NCBI RefSeq assembly: GCF_040566695.1
Contig: NZ_JBEXAE010000005.1
Span: 286,947 to 350,946, forward strand
From: Sediminicola arcticus
Lineage (GTDB): Bacteria > Bacteroidota > Bacteroidia > Flavobacteriales > Flavobacteriaceae
Length of the DNA stretch: 64,000 nt
Direction: 5' to 3'
Program-made: the position numbers and the translations under genes
Shown here: piece by piece, positions 9,575-18,000 of the stretch
Layout: each line of letters starts with the position of its first letter
Position numbering within the stretch: the stretch's first letter is position 1
The notes under the pieces: model-generated
What the model was told of the DNA's origin: nothing
Database searches by the model: none
The model's input: the letters and a program-made list of their open reading frames with translations, nothing else

Positions 9575-9891
9575 ATGGAGCAGATTTTAAGGTATAAAAA
9601 GTATATCGTTTTAGGTTTTGATCTTTTGTCTCTGGTAGCTGGATTTTTGTTATCAGGATTAAAGTTTTCATTTGATCTTCAGCCCTTTTTTTCAGAGGGA
9701 GATGAGGAGTTAGAGTTTTATCAAGATTTTGTTTCAGAATTAGGGACAGATGACAGCTACCTTTTTATTGCCCTAGAGAATGAGAATTCTCTTTTTGATA
9801 ACATATTTTTAGAACGTTTTCATCAATTTTCACTCGATGTTAAAGGGTTGCCTTACGTAAAGCGCAGTGAATCCCTTACTACTTTATGCTA
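9575..9891 (+). pseudogene. truncated RND/MMPL-family exporter (5' fragment)
   Basis: About 105 residues match the beginning of a large RND-type exporter: a first transmembrane helix (about residues 13-30), then FDLQPFFSEGDEELEFYQDF and the GTDDSYLFIALENE stretch of the first periplasmic loop. Full-length relatives have about 750-800 residues and twelve helices; here the homologous sequence stops after SLTTLCYP near 9890 and runs into an unrelated remnant on the other strand. The open frame continues by chance to 9931. The start is best taken at ATG 9575, since the TTG three bases earlier merely extends the frame. No function is expected. Confidence 0.8.
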
Positions 9892-9975
9892 TCCTTTAGG
9901 TAGTTCCACAGCAAAACGTTTCATATCATGAGTGATATAATGTGCCTCCAATATTTTTACAATATGCTGCCTCAT
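9889..9975 (-). pseudogene. 5' fragment of a ferredoxin-NADP reductase-like flavoprotein
   Basis: Read leftward from the ATG at 9975, 28 codons encode a peptide containing HIVKILEAHYITHDMKRF followed by AVELPKG and a stop at 9889-9891. The pattern VKIL-x-THD-x-KRF-x(4)-PKG is the first strand pair of the FAD-binding domain of ferredoxin reductase-like oxidoreductases; the expected continuation (a PGQ motif) is missing. It abuts the 3' edge of the RND fragment exactly. One deletion removing the 3' ends of two convergent genes would leave this arrangement. Confidence 0.6.
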
Positions 9976-10107
9976 TTTTTTCTTTTCGACATAGGTTCAA
10001 CTATGAATTTATTAAGATAATAAATTATTTCTTAGGGTATAGCTATAGTTGCGAGACAAGCACCGTGTTTGATAAAATGAAGTCTTGAAGTACAATTTTC
10101 TTATGAT

Positions 10108-10791
10108 TCAGGTTTTACTCAAGTAAAAGTCAAAAATTGTCAATAGATCAACATCTTGATCTATTTTTAGTTTATTGGTTTTTATAAACATTTTCATTGA
10201 TTTGGAATGATTAGGGAGAAACTTTAAGAACTTACTGAAGTTTGAAGGTATGCTAAGGAGTTGGTCTGATTGCCCTTTAAAATCTGTAATAAAATAGGTT
10301 CCATGCTGTTTTTTAAATATTGCAGGTTCAGCATCTTGGTACCCTTGAGCCTTAACTGCTTTAGAGAATTCAATTTTTTCTTTTAGGTATAATCTATAAT
10401 TCTCTTGTATGGACAGTAGTTCAAAAAAAGAAGTTTTTAAATTGCCTTTTTCATCAAGGTAGCTTTTTGTTTCAAATAGTTTATCCGAACCATCTAGTAG
10501 TGAGATGGTAAAAGGTGTCTTATCTGGTAATATCACAACCTTGTTTTCATCAACCATAATTTCAACCCTATCTTCAAAGGCATCAAATCGGACCAACTTG
10601 GTTTCACTGATATCGTTTATTTTAGCAGGGGTGAAGTTTTCATTTAAATACGGACTGCCAGCTGGAGAATTGTATTTGGTTTTATACAAATCTTTAGAAT
10701 AGTAAACGTCTCCAAGATCGCCTCTAAGTTCAATTTGACCATATGTGGTAAGGTGTAGTAATAAAAATCCAATTAATAAAATATTTTTCAT
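10108..10791 (-). CDS. secreted protein of unknown function
   Basis: I choose ATG 10791, giving 227 residues with a standard signal peptide (MKNILLIGFLLLHLTTYGQ, cleavage before IELRG); the frame is open 17 codons further upstream, but those residues lack signal-like character. The mature part is strand-rich in its first half (VRFDAFEDRVEIMVDENKVV) and ends in a lysine-rich helix region (HSKSMKMFIKTNKLK). No domain is recognised. The gene lies in the decayed region between the flavoprotein-reductase fragment and further remnants, yet its own frame is intact. Single-gene transcription is likely. Confidence 0.6.
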   Translation of the reverse strand: MKNILLIGFLLLHLTTYGQIELRGDLGDVYYSKDLYKTKYNSPAGSPYLNENFTPAKINDISETKLVRFDAFEDRVEIMVDENKVVILPDKTPFTISLLDGSDKLFETKSYLDEKGNLKTSFFELLSIQENYRLYLKEKIEFSKAVKAQGYQDAEPAIFKKQHGTYFITDFKGQSDQLLSIPSNFSKFLKFLPNHSKSMKMFIKTNKLKIDQDVDLLTIFDFYLSKT

Positions 10792-10947
10792 GACAATATT
10801 CAAAGGGTTGTACAATAAAAGGGAAAAGCTATCAGTAAGCACTTTTTTCTATTTCGCGCTTACGTCCTATTCTATTCTTTTATTCTTCAATTCAAAAACC
10901 AGAAGTCTTAGTTGGCTAAGTTAGTAGATAATCATAAGCCATTAAAT

Positions 10948-11274
10948 CTAATACTTTTTGCCTGAAAGTACTTGTTTTTGTTTGTAGTTTAACCAATATT
11001 TCACATCTTCTTTTATAATTGAAAGCTTCATCTCCTCATTTTATTTGTTGATCAATTCACCTTCTTTAATCTGGTATTTGGCATGGAATGTGAATCCAAA
11101 AACTCCAATCAACAAAATTAATTTTGTCCTGATAATAATTACTCTTTAACTATTCATTAGTTCAATTGTCTGAAGTTTCATGGGTGAACTTTGATATGCA
11201 TCATCTGTAGTTTTTACTGGAGTCTGATTAAATACATGAAAATTATTTATGGTACCTGACTTAAACAGTGTGTT
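10948..11274 (-). pseudogene. gene remnants with two in-frame stops
   Basis: One leftward frame stays open from 11274 to 10948 except for TAA at 11146-11148 and TAA at 11041-11043. It reads as a C-terminal tail (NNFHVFNQTPVKTTDDAY...ELMNS, stop), then a signal-peptide-like segment (TKLILLIGVFGFTFHA followed by KYQIKEGELINK, stop), then a 27-codon stretch starting MKLSIIKEDVKYWLNY. The codon pattern and hydrophobic signal suggest remains of two former secreted-protein genes. No family is recognised. There is no other gene between 10792 and 11295. Confidence 0.4.
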
Positions 11275-11295
11275 TTAGCCATTGTTGCGTGCAGT

Positions 11296-11450
11296 TTATT
11301 TGTATAGTTTAGGTTCTTTTATTCCCTGTTCTAAGAACATTGGTCTATTCATTTCAAAATGCATAATCGTCATATCATTATAATATTCTTTGAAGGAAGG
11401 CAAGTCAAACTCATTTCTAAGGCTGTCAACGTTAATTAAATCAACAATAC
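11296..11450 (-). pseudogene. frameshifted C-terminal tail of the DUF6624 gene
   Basis: Directly after the stop of the DUF6624 gene, another frame encodes about 50 residues (GIVDLINVDSLRNEFDLPSF, then KEYYNDMTIMHFEMNRPMFL, ending EPKLYK and TAA at 11296-11298). DUF6624 proteins normally continue in this way after the GTQ/GSQ-x(n)-P segment. Adding one base in the four-base A-run (coding strand, 11454-11457) joins the two frames. It is therefore either a disabling indel, a sequencing error in a homopolymer, or, less likely, recoding. Confidence 0.65.
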
Positions 11451-11966
11451 CTATTTTGGGATAGCTTGACCATCTCCATTATAAATCACTTGACTTCCAA
11501 ATCGCTGGGGCTTATTCAAATTAACATTAACCCTATCCTCAAGCATTGCATAATTGGCCTTATCCGCATTCCCTTTTTCAATTTCTTTCTTTAAGGCTTC
11601 TAACATGTGTTGTTGAAATTCAAGGTCATTATCTGCATGCTTAATTACTATACAAAAGTCTCCTGAAGCAATTTCGCCAACTTGTTTATAACCTAAATAT
11701 CCATATTTCTGGTAAAGACTTTTAATTTTGCCTTGATTTAAGAGCGCAACACTATCTCTTTGTTTCATAAAAATTTCCCAAGCTTTTCTGGGACCATACT
11801 TTTCCTTTAAATCAGCTGGTGGTATTCCTGCGTATTTTTGGTCAAGTATTTTGATATTATTTAATTCCGAGATAATTTGTTTTTTTTCTTGTTCAGAAAT
11901 GTTTTTATTATCCCTACAGTTTAATAGTAAAATACTTGTAAAGGTAAGCATGATGGTTTTTTTCAT
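11451..11966 (-). CDS. DUF6624 domain lipoprotein (C-terminus lost by frameshift)
   Basis: A 171-residue protein with a lipoprotein signal (lipobox LLLNC, cysteine 17). The mature part has the DUF6624 pattern: DQKYAG near the start, a central ...VIKHADNDLEFQQHMLEAL segment and the signature YAMLEDRVNVNLNKPQRFGSQ. The function of DUF6624 is unknown. The frame ends early at TAG 11451-11453; about 50 more residues of the domain follow in another frame. It is the third of three co-directional small exported-protein genes, and is separated from the next upstream one by a palindromic repeat (11992-12131), so it looks like a cassette rather than part of a normal operon. Confidence 0.75.
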   Translation of the reverse strand: MKKTIMLTFTSILLLNCRDNKNISEQEKKQIISELNNIKILDQKYAGIPPADLKEKYGPRKAWEIFMKQRDSVALLNQGKIKSLYQKYGYLGYKQVGEIASGDFCIVIKHADNDLEFQQHMLEALKKEIEKGNADKANYAMLEDRVNVNLNKPQRFGSQVIYNGDGQAIPK

Positions 11967-11991
11967 ATTTCAAAACGGGTCAAAATTGCAT

Positions 11992-12131
11992 ACAACGCCA
12001 AGTCTATGATTTCGTTTTGACAACATCTGCGACTGCAGTGGGCGCGAAGGCGCTCAGGCAAAGTCGTAAACCTTTCCATTTATGAAATCAGGCCGTTTGG
12101 TGGTTCTTATTTTTGGTTTTTTATGATGCCA
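11992..12131. repeat. cassette-associated imperfect palindrome, copy A
   Basis: About 140 bp between the DUF6624 gene and the next upstream gene. Its outer parts form arms of an imperfect palindrome: ACGCCAAGTCTATGATTTCG on one side and GAAATCAGGCCGTTTGGTGG on the other, with a GC-rich inner hairpin (GGGCGCGAAGGCGC). Copy B at 12722-12840 shares the blocks CTATGATTT, ACATCTGCGA, ATCAGGCCG and GGTGGTTCTTATTTTT in the same order and orientation. Confidence 0.75.
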
Positions 12132-12156
12132 CAATACATTAAAGGTATTATTGTAG

Positions 12157-12702
12157 CTAATTTATTTTTGAATCCTTAGAATAGGTGTTGCCTTTATTAT
12201 CTAAGAGGAGGCCATCAACAATTTTGTATGATAACGTATCCTGTCCAATAGTAAAATGGAATCCGTCCTCTGTGGGCTTTGGATAGTACCTAATAGGTTT
12301 GTTGGTACCAATATTTATATCCCAATTCAAGTCAATATTTTCATCTATCTGCACTAGAAAACTTAGGTCTCCATTTTCGTTTTTCCATTTCCCTGTAAAT
12401 TGACTTTTCAAGCTATTTGGCAAAAGAACATAGTGCACACCACGAACGGTAAGAATATTTTTTTTGGAATCAATTTTTAAAGGGACATTATAAGTAGGAT
12501 ACTTAATATATGCTCTTGAGCCTTTAATTACTATTTCATCTGAGCGATCGTAATTATTGAGCCACAATTTTCCATTTTTCTCCTCGATATTCAGGATACT
12601 CTTTTCGGTGTCTTGGTCAATCCAAGTACTCTCGTAGAATTGAGATTCAGCGCATGAATATAGAAATAATACGAATGTAAATAGTAGTGCAGTTTTTTTC
12701 AT
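12157..12702 (-). CDS. lipoprotein of unknown function
   Basis: A 181-residue protein with a lipoprotein signal (FLYSC, cysteine 17). The mature part starts with FYESTWIDQDTEKSILNIEE, and a second GKWKNENGDLSFLVQI segment occurs near residue 105; both resemble a lipocalin-like pattern in which a short W-containing strand opens a beta-sandwich of a small exported protein. No named domain is recognised. The gene is flanked on both sides by the palindromic repeat (copies A and B), as in a cassette array, and has the same orientation as the two neighbouring small genes. It is presumably anchored in the periplasm or outer membrane. Confidence 0.65.
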   Translation of the reverse strand: MKKTALLFTFVLFLYSCAESQFYESTWIDQDTEKSILNIEEKNGKLWLNNYDRSDEIVIKGSRAYIKYPTYNVPLKIDSKKNILTVRGVHYVLLPNSLKSQFTGKWKNENGDLSFLVQIDENIDLNWDINIGTNKPIRYYPKPTEDGFHFTIGQDTLSYKIVDGLLLDNKGNTYSKDSKIN

Positions 12703-12721
12703 AACTATATTTTAATTGGTT

Positions 12722-12840
12722 ACTACGCCTAGGCTATGATTTGGTTCTGACGACATCTGCGATGGCAATGGGCCGTCGTGGTAGACTCCGTACTTTTAAA
12801 ATCAGGCCGGGCGGTGGTTCTTATTTTTTGTATACTGCCA
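12722..12840. repeat. cassette-associated imperfect palindrome, copy B
   Basis: About 120 bp between the 181-residue lipoprotein gene and the 149-residue gene. Arms ACTACGCCTAGGCTATGATT and AAATCAGGCCGGGCGGTGG are inverted imperfect copies of each other. It matches copy A in block order and orientation but the central loop differs (GGGCCGTCGTGG here). The pair is absent from the ordinary parts of the window. Confidence 0.75.
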
Positions 12841-12851
12841 GGTTTTGGCAC

Positions 12852-13301
12852 TTATTTCTTTATGAAATATTCAATAATGGTAAAATCTTCCCTACCTGAA
12901 TTATCTTTATAACGTCTATTTTGTGTCAATTTTAGTTTCCCTTCAATGATTTCATAAGTTATGATGCTTTCAGCAAATTCGTGATCCCAAAGAAGTTCAA
13001 ATTTATTGGTTCCTTTTTTCACCTCATTTGATACTTTTTCACCCCAATCGCAGTCTTGTGGATGACAGGAGGCCCACATTTGGATAACAAAACTCTTGTT
13101 TTTATAAGAAATTTTGCATTTTGAAGTACCTCTAGTTTGGTTGTCCTCATTAATCCATAAACCATTAAAATCATTATTCACGTTATTTTCTAAAACTGTA
13201 TTTGTAGGTGGGTATATTCTATCTTTTTTAACTATTGGAGATTCAACATTAATACTCCAAAAGAAAATGAGCAGGGACACGGTACTGATGAATAATTTCA
13301 T
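12852..13301 (-). CDS. secreted protein with CHPQDCDWG motif
   Basis: A 149-residue protein with a short signal-like N-terminus (MKLFISTVSLLIFFWSINV). A lipocalin-like body begins FNGLWINEDNQTRGTSKCKI and contains VIQMWASCHPQDCDWGEKV (about residues 78-96), a cysteine-bearing motif of the CHPxDCDWG kind that I recognise from small secreted bacterial proteins but cannot assign to a named function. The remainder is strand-rich and ends FTIIEYFIKK. It is the first small gene of the co-directional array, directly downstream of the recombinase remnant, and copy B of the palindrome follows its stop codon. Confidence 0.65.
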   Translation of the reverse strand: MKLFISTVSLLIFFWSINVESPIVKKDRIYPPTNTVLENNVNNDFNGLWINEDNQTRGTSKCKISYKNKSFVIQMWASCHPQDCDWGEKVSNEVKKGTNKFELLWDHEFAESIITYEIIEGKLKLTQNRRYKDNSGREDFTIIEYFIKK

Positions 13302-13389
13302 AATTTTTCAATTTTAGTTTTAGTGTATGAAACCTAACAATTGGATATAGTGAGGTTATTCACTTTATTTCTATTTTATTACAAAATAG

Positions 13390-13625
13390 TAAATTATCGA
13401 GATCTTTCAAAAAATATATTACTGCATAAGTGTAAATCTAGATAGTCTTGGTAGATGCATAGTCCAAATGGCTTTTGAATAAGGTGCTACTCGGTTCCAT
13501 TTTTTACGAATAGGGTGGTAAAAGTATTATGCCGCGGTTTCACTTTTCTTTTTATTCCGGCTCTGGATACCGTCTTGGATGCTATTTGCAACCATCTGTA
13601 TGTAATAGCTAAGAGATCTTTTCAT
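13390..13625 (-). pseudogene. degenerate tyrosine recombinase/integrase C-terminus
   Basis: The leftward frame from about 13618 encodes SKTVSRAGIKRKVKP, then RHNTFTTLFVKNGTE, a TAG stop at 13487-13489, then HLIQKPFGLCIYQDYLD. This follows the XerD-like box II pattern (RAGIKKKV-P-HTLRHSFATHLLENGTDLRYIQ-LLGH-TEIYTHV) closely in order and spacing but has lost the HTL triplet, both sides of the LLGH motif and the intact tyrosine region; a frameshift near 13435 restores a YTY-like segment. Further upstream no integrase homology is clear. It lies at the head of the small-gene/palindrome array. The stretch 13626-13852 holds nothing recognisable. Confidence 0.55.
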
Positions 13626-13852
13626 TTATGGGATCTAAGAAATCGTTTAAAACAGAAGATATAAGTGTAAATGGTCTTTTACAACCATTTTTTAGTTCTA
13701 GTTTCTGCCCATTTTTAGGAAGGCAACTAGTTTAGTCCTTATACTATTTATATGCGCTTATGGTGCCTTGTTCTGATGCTTTAACAAGAAACACTGAGGG
13801 ACCAAAGGAAAAATCAAAAATAAAAATTAGAAAATGATGACTATCATTACAT

Positions 13853-14785
13853 TTAAAAACTCCTAGCATAGGAAAGTGTGATGTATCTATGGGCTTGTGT
13901 TTTCTTCGATTCTGAGGTGTTGATGCGGTAGCCAACCCAATAATTATTTGGTCCGAAACGGTGTTTAAAATCAAACCCAAAATGCCACACGTTTTTATTT
14001 ATGCTGCTTAGAAAAACAGCATTGCCCCCAATTGTATTTCCTTCAAGTAACGCATTTTGGAAGACAAATCTATGACCTGCAACCAAAGAGAAAAATATTT
14101 CACGGTCTACAGCGCCCAATCGGTCATAGATCAAACTAGAGGATAAGGGGTTTCTTCTTCCAAAACTCGCAATGAATTCGGGATGTACATAAACATCCCT
14201 TGTTCCAAAAGCAATTTGTGGCTTCACCGCCATATGTACGCTAAAAGGATTTGGAGCCAAACACCATTCTTTTAGATAGTTTGCATATATATTTATGTGA
14301 ATATTATTTTCTATTTGATTGCCCCAAACTGGGGGATCAGAGACTACAAAAGTATTGTGATACCATTTTTGAAAGCCACTAGCGCCAGAAGCAGGTCCGG
14401 CAACACCAAATAGGAGATCGGCTTCTATAAGACTTTGTTTTGAAACGCGAGACCATCCTCCTTGAATCCCTAGAAAACCTGCATAGAGCCTGTCTAAACC
14501 CTCAAGATCCCTAGATGTAATATTGGTAGGAGTGAAAATTTCCTGTCTAACAGAAAATTCTAATTGTTCCTTTCCTGAGGATAGGAATCCTTTTTCTAAA
14601 AGTTGGCGATAGGTCAAAAACAAACCGGAGGAATAGTAACGGTCCGTAAAAGTCAAAAAATCATTATCGTGCTGCAATTCTAATTGGCGACTAACAACTT
14701 TCAAGGAGTCATTGTCCGCTGGCTGTTGTCCAAAAGCAAAGAAGATATTCCATAGTAAAAGTAAAATTACAATGGGCTTATTCGT
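13853..14785 (-). CDS. LpxR-like lipid A deacylase family protein, start codon ACG
   Basis: An outer-membrane beta-barrel of the lipid A 3'-O-deacylase (LpxR) family: QHDNDFLTFTDRYYSSGLF near the N-terminus is the family signature (DND...DRYY-x-G), followed by alternating strands and a C-terminal aromatic residue (SYARSF). The frame continues upstream of the TTG at 14704 through an excellent signal peptide (NKPIVILLLLWNIFFAFG, cleavage before QQ). Exactly where its Met should be, the codon is ACG (14783-14785), and no ATG, GTG or TTG exists in that frame. Either the gene is inactivated, starts unusually, or lost its ATG recently. LpxR removes the 3' acyl chains of lipid A in other bacteria; activity here is inferred. 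Confidence 0.7.
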   Translation of the reverse strand, partial: TNKPIVILLLLWNIFFAFGQQPADNDSLKVVSRQLELQHDNDFLTFTDRYYSSGLFLTYRQLLEKGFLSSGKEQLEFSVRQEIFTPTNITSRDLEGLDRLYAGFLGIQGGWSRVSKQSLIEADLLFGVAGPASGASGFQKWYHNTFVVSDPPVWGNQIENNIHINIYANYLKEWCLAPNPFSVHMAVKPQIAFGTRDVYVHPEFIASFGRRNPLSSSLIYDRLGAVDREIFFSLVAGHRFVFQNALLEGNTIGGNAVFLSSINKNVWHFGFDFKHRFGPNNYWVGYRINTSESKKTQAHRYITLSYARSF

Positions 14786-15014
14786 GTAGGTTTCCGTAGT
14801 GTTGAGTATTTTTAAAACGAATGGAAGATAATAATAATCAACAGGTGCTTTGGAAAATTAAAAGTATTTATACCGTTAAAGACATAAATCTCTTGCTAAA
14901 ATAATTAAGGAAAAAGGCATCAGATGGAAATGGAGGTTTTTTAAATAGGAATAGTTGAAGAAAAAATATGGTTGAATACTGTATTTTTGAAAATAGTAAA
15001 TAGCCAAAACCTAT

Positions 15015-18000
15015 ATGAGAGTCCAATCCATCATTATTTTACTTGTTTTAAGTATTAACCATATTGTTACCGCACAGAAAATCGATTTTTTTGCTTTAAA
15101 AAACTTAGACATTCGAAATGTGGGTCCCGCGAATATGAGTGGACGCATTACCGCTATTGATGTAGTCACAGCCAATCCAAAAATCATGTATGTAGGTGCA
15201 GCTTCTGGAGGAGTCTGGAAATCGGAAAACGGTGGTACCTCTTGGAAGCCTGTCTTTGATCAACAGCCAACACAAAATATAGGAGCATTGGTCATTCAGC
15301 AAAATAATCCAAACGCAGTTTGGGTAGGTACTGGAGAGGGTAATCCTAGAAACTCTATGAATTTGGGGATGGGTGTTTTTAAAAGTATAGATGGAGGCGA
15401 TACTTGGCAACAAATGGGGCTGGAAAGCACAAAAACCATTCATAGAATTATTATAGACCCTATTGATGCTAATATTATTTATGTGGGTGCCATGGGAGAT
15501 CCGTTTACAGCTAATGAACACAGAGGTCTCTATAAAACCACTGATGGTGGTTTGCACTGGGAAAAGATTTTATTTTCAAACAACCAATCCGGAATTGCCG
15601 ATTTGGTTATGGATCCCACAAATAACAATAAACTATTTGCTGCTCTTTATGAGCATAAAAGAACACCCTATTATTTTACATCGGGGGGTCAGGGGTCTGG
15701 GCTTTATGTATCCAATGATGGCGGAAATAATTGGAAAAAACAGGGAGAAAGCCAAGGTCTACCTTCGGGTAATTTAGGCCGAATTGGTTTTGCTATTGCC
15801 CCATCTGAACCCAATAGGATCTATGCAAAAATAGAAGCAAAGAAAAATGCCATTTACCGCAGTGATACTGGAGGGGATACCTGGAAAATGATTAATGACA
15901 ATCCAAAGTTCGCCAATAATAGACCTTTTTATTTTCAAGATTTAGCAGTAGATACTGAAGACCCAGATAGGGTCTATAATATTTATCAACCTTTATCTGT
16001 AAGTTATGACGGGGGGAGTACTTTTGATACCATTCCCATGATTCCTGCAGATGAAACAAAAGGGATACATGCAGATTTTCATGCTTTTTGGGTAAATCCA
16101 AATGACGCAAAGCACTTTATTATTGGCGGCGATGGTGGATTAGGAATTACATATGATCATGGCAAAAGTTGGTATTTTCCGGAGACTATTCCCGTGGCAC
16201 AGTTGTATCATGTAGGGGTAGATAATGATGTACCCTATAATGTGTATGGAGGAATGCAAGACAATGGTAATTGGTCTGGCCCTTCGTACACTTGGAAAAG
16301 GGGTGGTATACGCACCTTATATTGGCAGTATTTAGTTGGCGGTGATGGGTTTGATATTTCACCTGATTTGGATAATTCACGATTTGGTTATGGGTCCTCT
16401 CAAAATGGCAATTTATATAGGTATGATAAACTAACAGGTTATTATGTTAGTGTTCAACCGCCGCCGCCAGATTTAAAAACTAGTTTGCGCTTTAATTGGA
16501 ATGCTGGGTTTGCCAGAAATCCTTTGGATGCCAATTCGGCCTATTATGGTTCTCAATTTGTACATCTTACATATGATAAGGGCGCCTCATGGAAAATAAT
16601 ATCACCAGATGTAACCACTAATAATCCCAAACATCAACAGGCCGATTATGGTGGACTTACCCTTGATGTTTCTGGGGCTGAACGCTACAATTCTATTTTG
16701 ACTATTGCTCCAAGTGCATTGGATAAAAATATTATTTGGGTAGGCACAGATGATGGTCAGGTTCAAATTACTACAGATGGCGGTAAAACCTGGAAAAATT
16801 GCACCCCTAAAATCAAGGAAATGCCAAGGGAGGGTTGGATTGCCCAAATAGAGGCATCTCGTTTTAATCCGGGTGCGGCATGGATGGTGGTCAATAATTA
16901 TAGAAAGGGCGATTATGCCCCTTATCTTTTTAGAACCAATGATTATGGTAAAACATGGTTGCGCATGGTAGATGAAGAAAAGGTAAAGGGATATGCGCTT
17001 ACTGTAATTCAGGATCCTGTAGAACCCAAATTGGTTTTTCTAGGGACCGAAAATGGTTTATGGATGAGTATGGATGAAGGAAAAACGTGGGAACAATTTA
17101 AGAATGAATTTCCATCAGTCTCCACCATGGATTTGAAAATTCAGGAACCAGAGTCGGCCTTGATCGTAGGAACATTTGGCAGGGCTATATGGGTGTTGGA
17201 TGATTTACTATCTTTAAGGGAAATTACTGCAAACCGATTAAAAAAAGGAATTACTGCGCTGCCAATCAATAATGTCGTTCAAGTAAAAGGATTATTTATT
17301 AATCCACCTGGCAATATTTGGAGTGGCTTCCACACTACTTTTGAAGGTGAAAATAAGGTGTTTCAAAAAACTAAAATTCCATTTTATTTATCAGTTCAAC
17401 CAGAGGCAGACATCAAAGTAAAGGCAGAAGTTTATGACCCACAAAATAGACTTATAAATACCATTGAAACCGGTGATGTACAAAAGGGTTTAAACTATAT
17501 GGTTTGGAAACTAGATGAAAACTCCAATTCTTTACCGGGGGCATGGAGTGATGATTTTTCTAGAGATATACCTGTTTTGCCTGGAGAATATACTATTGTT
17601 TTGCATTATAATGCGTATAAGGATACCACGAGGGTAAAGGTTATACCTGATCCCAGATTTGATATCCCTTCAAATGTCGATAAAGAACTTTACGATTTTC
17701 GAAAAGAAATAGATGTCCAAGTAGCTATACTAGTAAAGCACTTGAAATATATTGATCAGAAAAAGGTCCTGGTTGATAGCTTTATTAAAAAGCAAAATAA
17801 TGCTCAAGTCAAGACGGGCGATCCTTTGTTTATAGTGGTGAAAAATATGGAGCAGCAATTGATACAACTTCGTTCTAAGGGCCAAACCCCAAAGCCAGAA
17901 AGGCAAGTAGGGGCATGGCAATCTTTTGAAACATCACCGTTTTCAAAAATTCAGGAAGCTTTAAACATTGCTGCTGCACAAACAAAAGTTCCGTCTTCTC

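Noticed and set aside
9976..10107. Possible small gene between the flavoprotein fragment and the secreted protein
   Set aside because: No frame over 30 codons with a signal or recognisable pattern; only AT-rich sequence.
13744..13980. 78-codon leftward ORF overlapping the LpxR-like gene end
   Set aside because: It overlaps the true LpxR frame and shows no signal or domain; a shadow frame.
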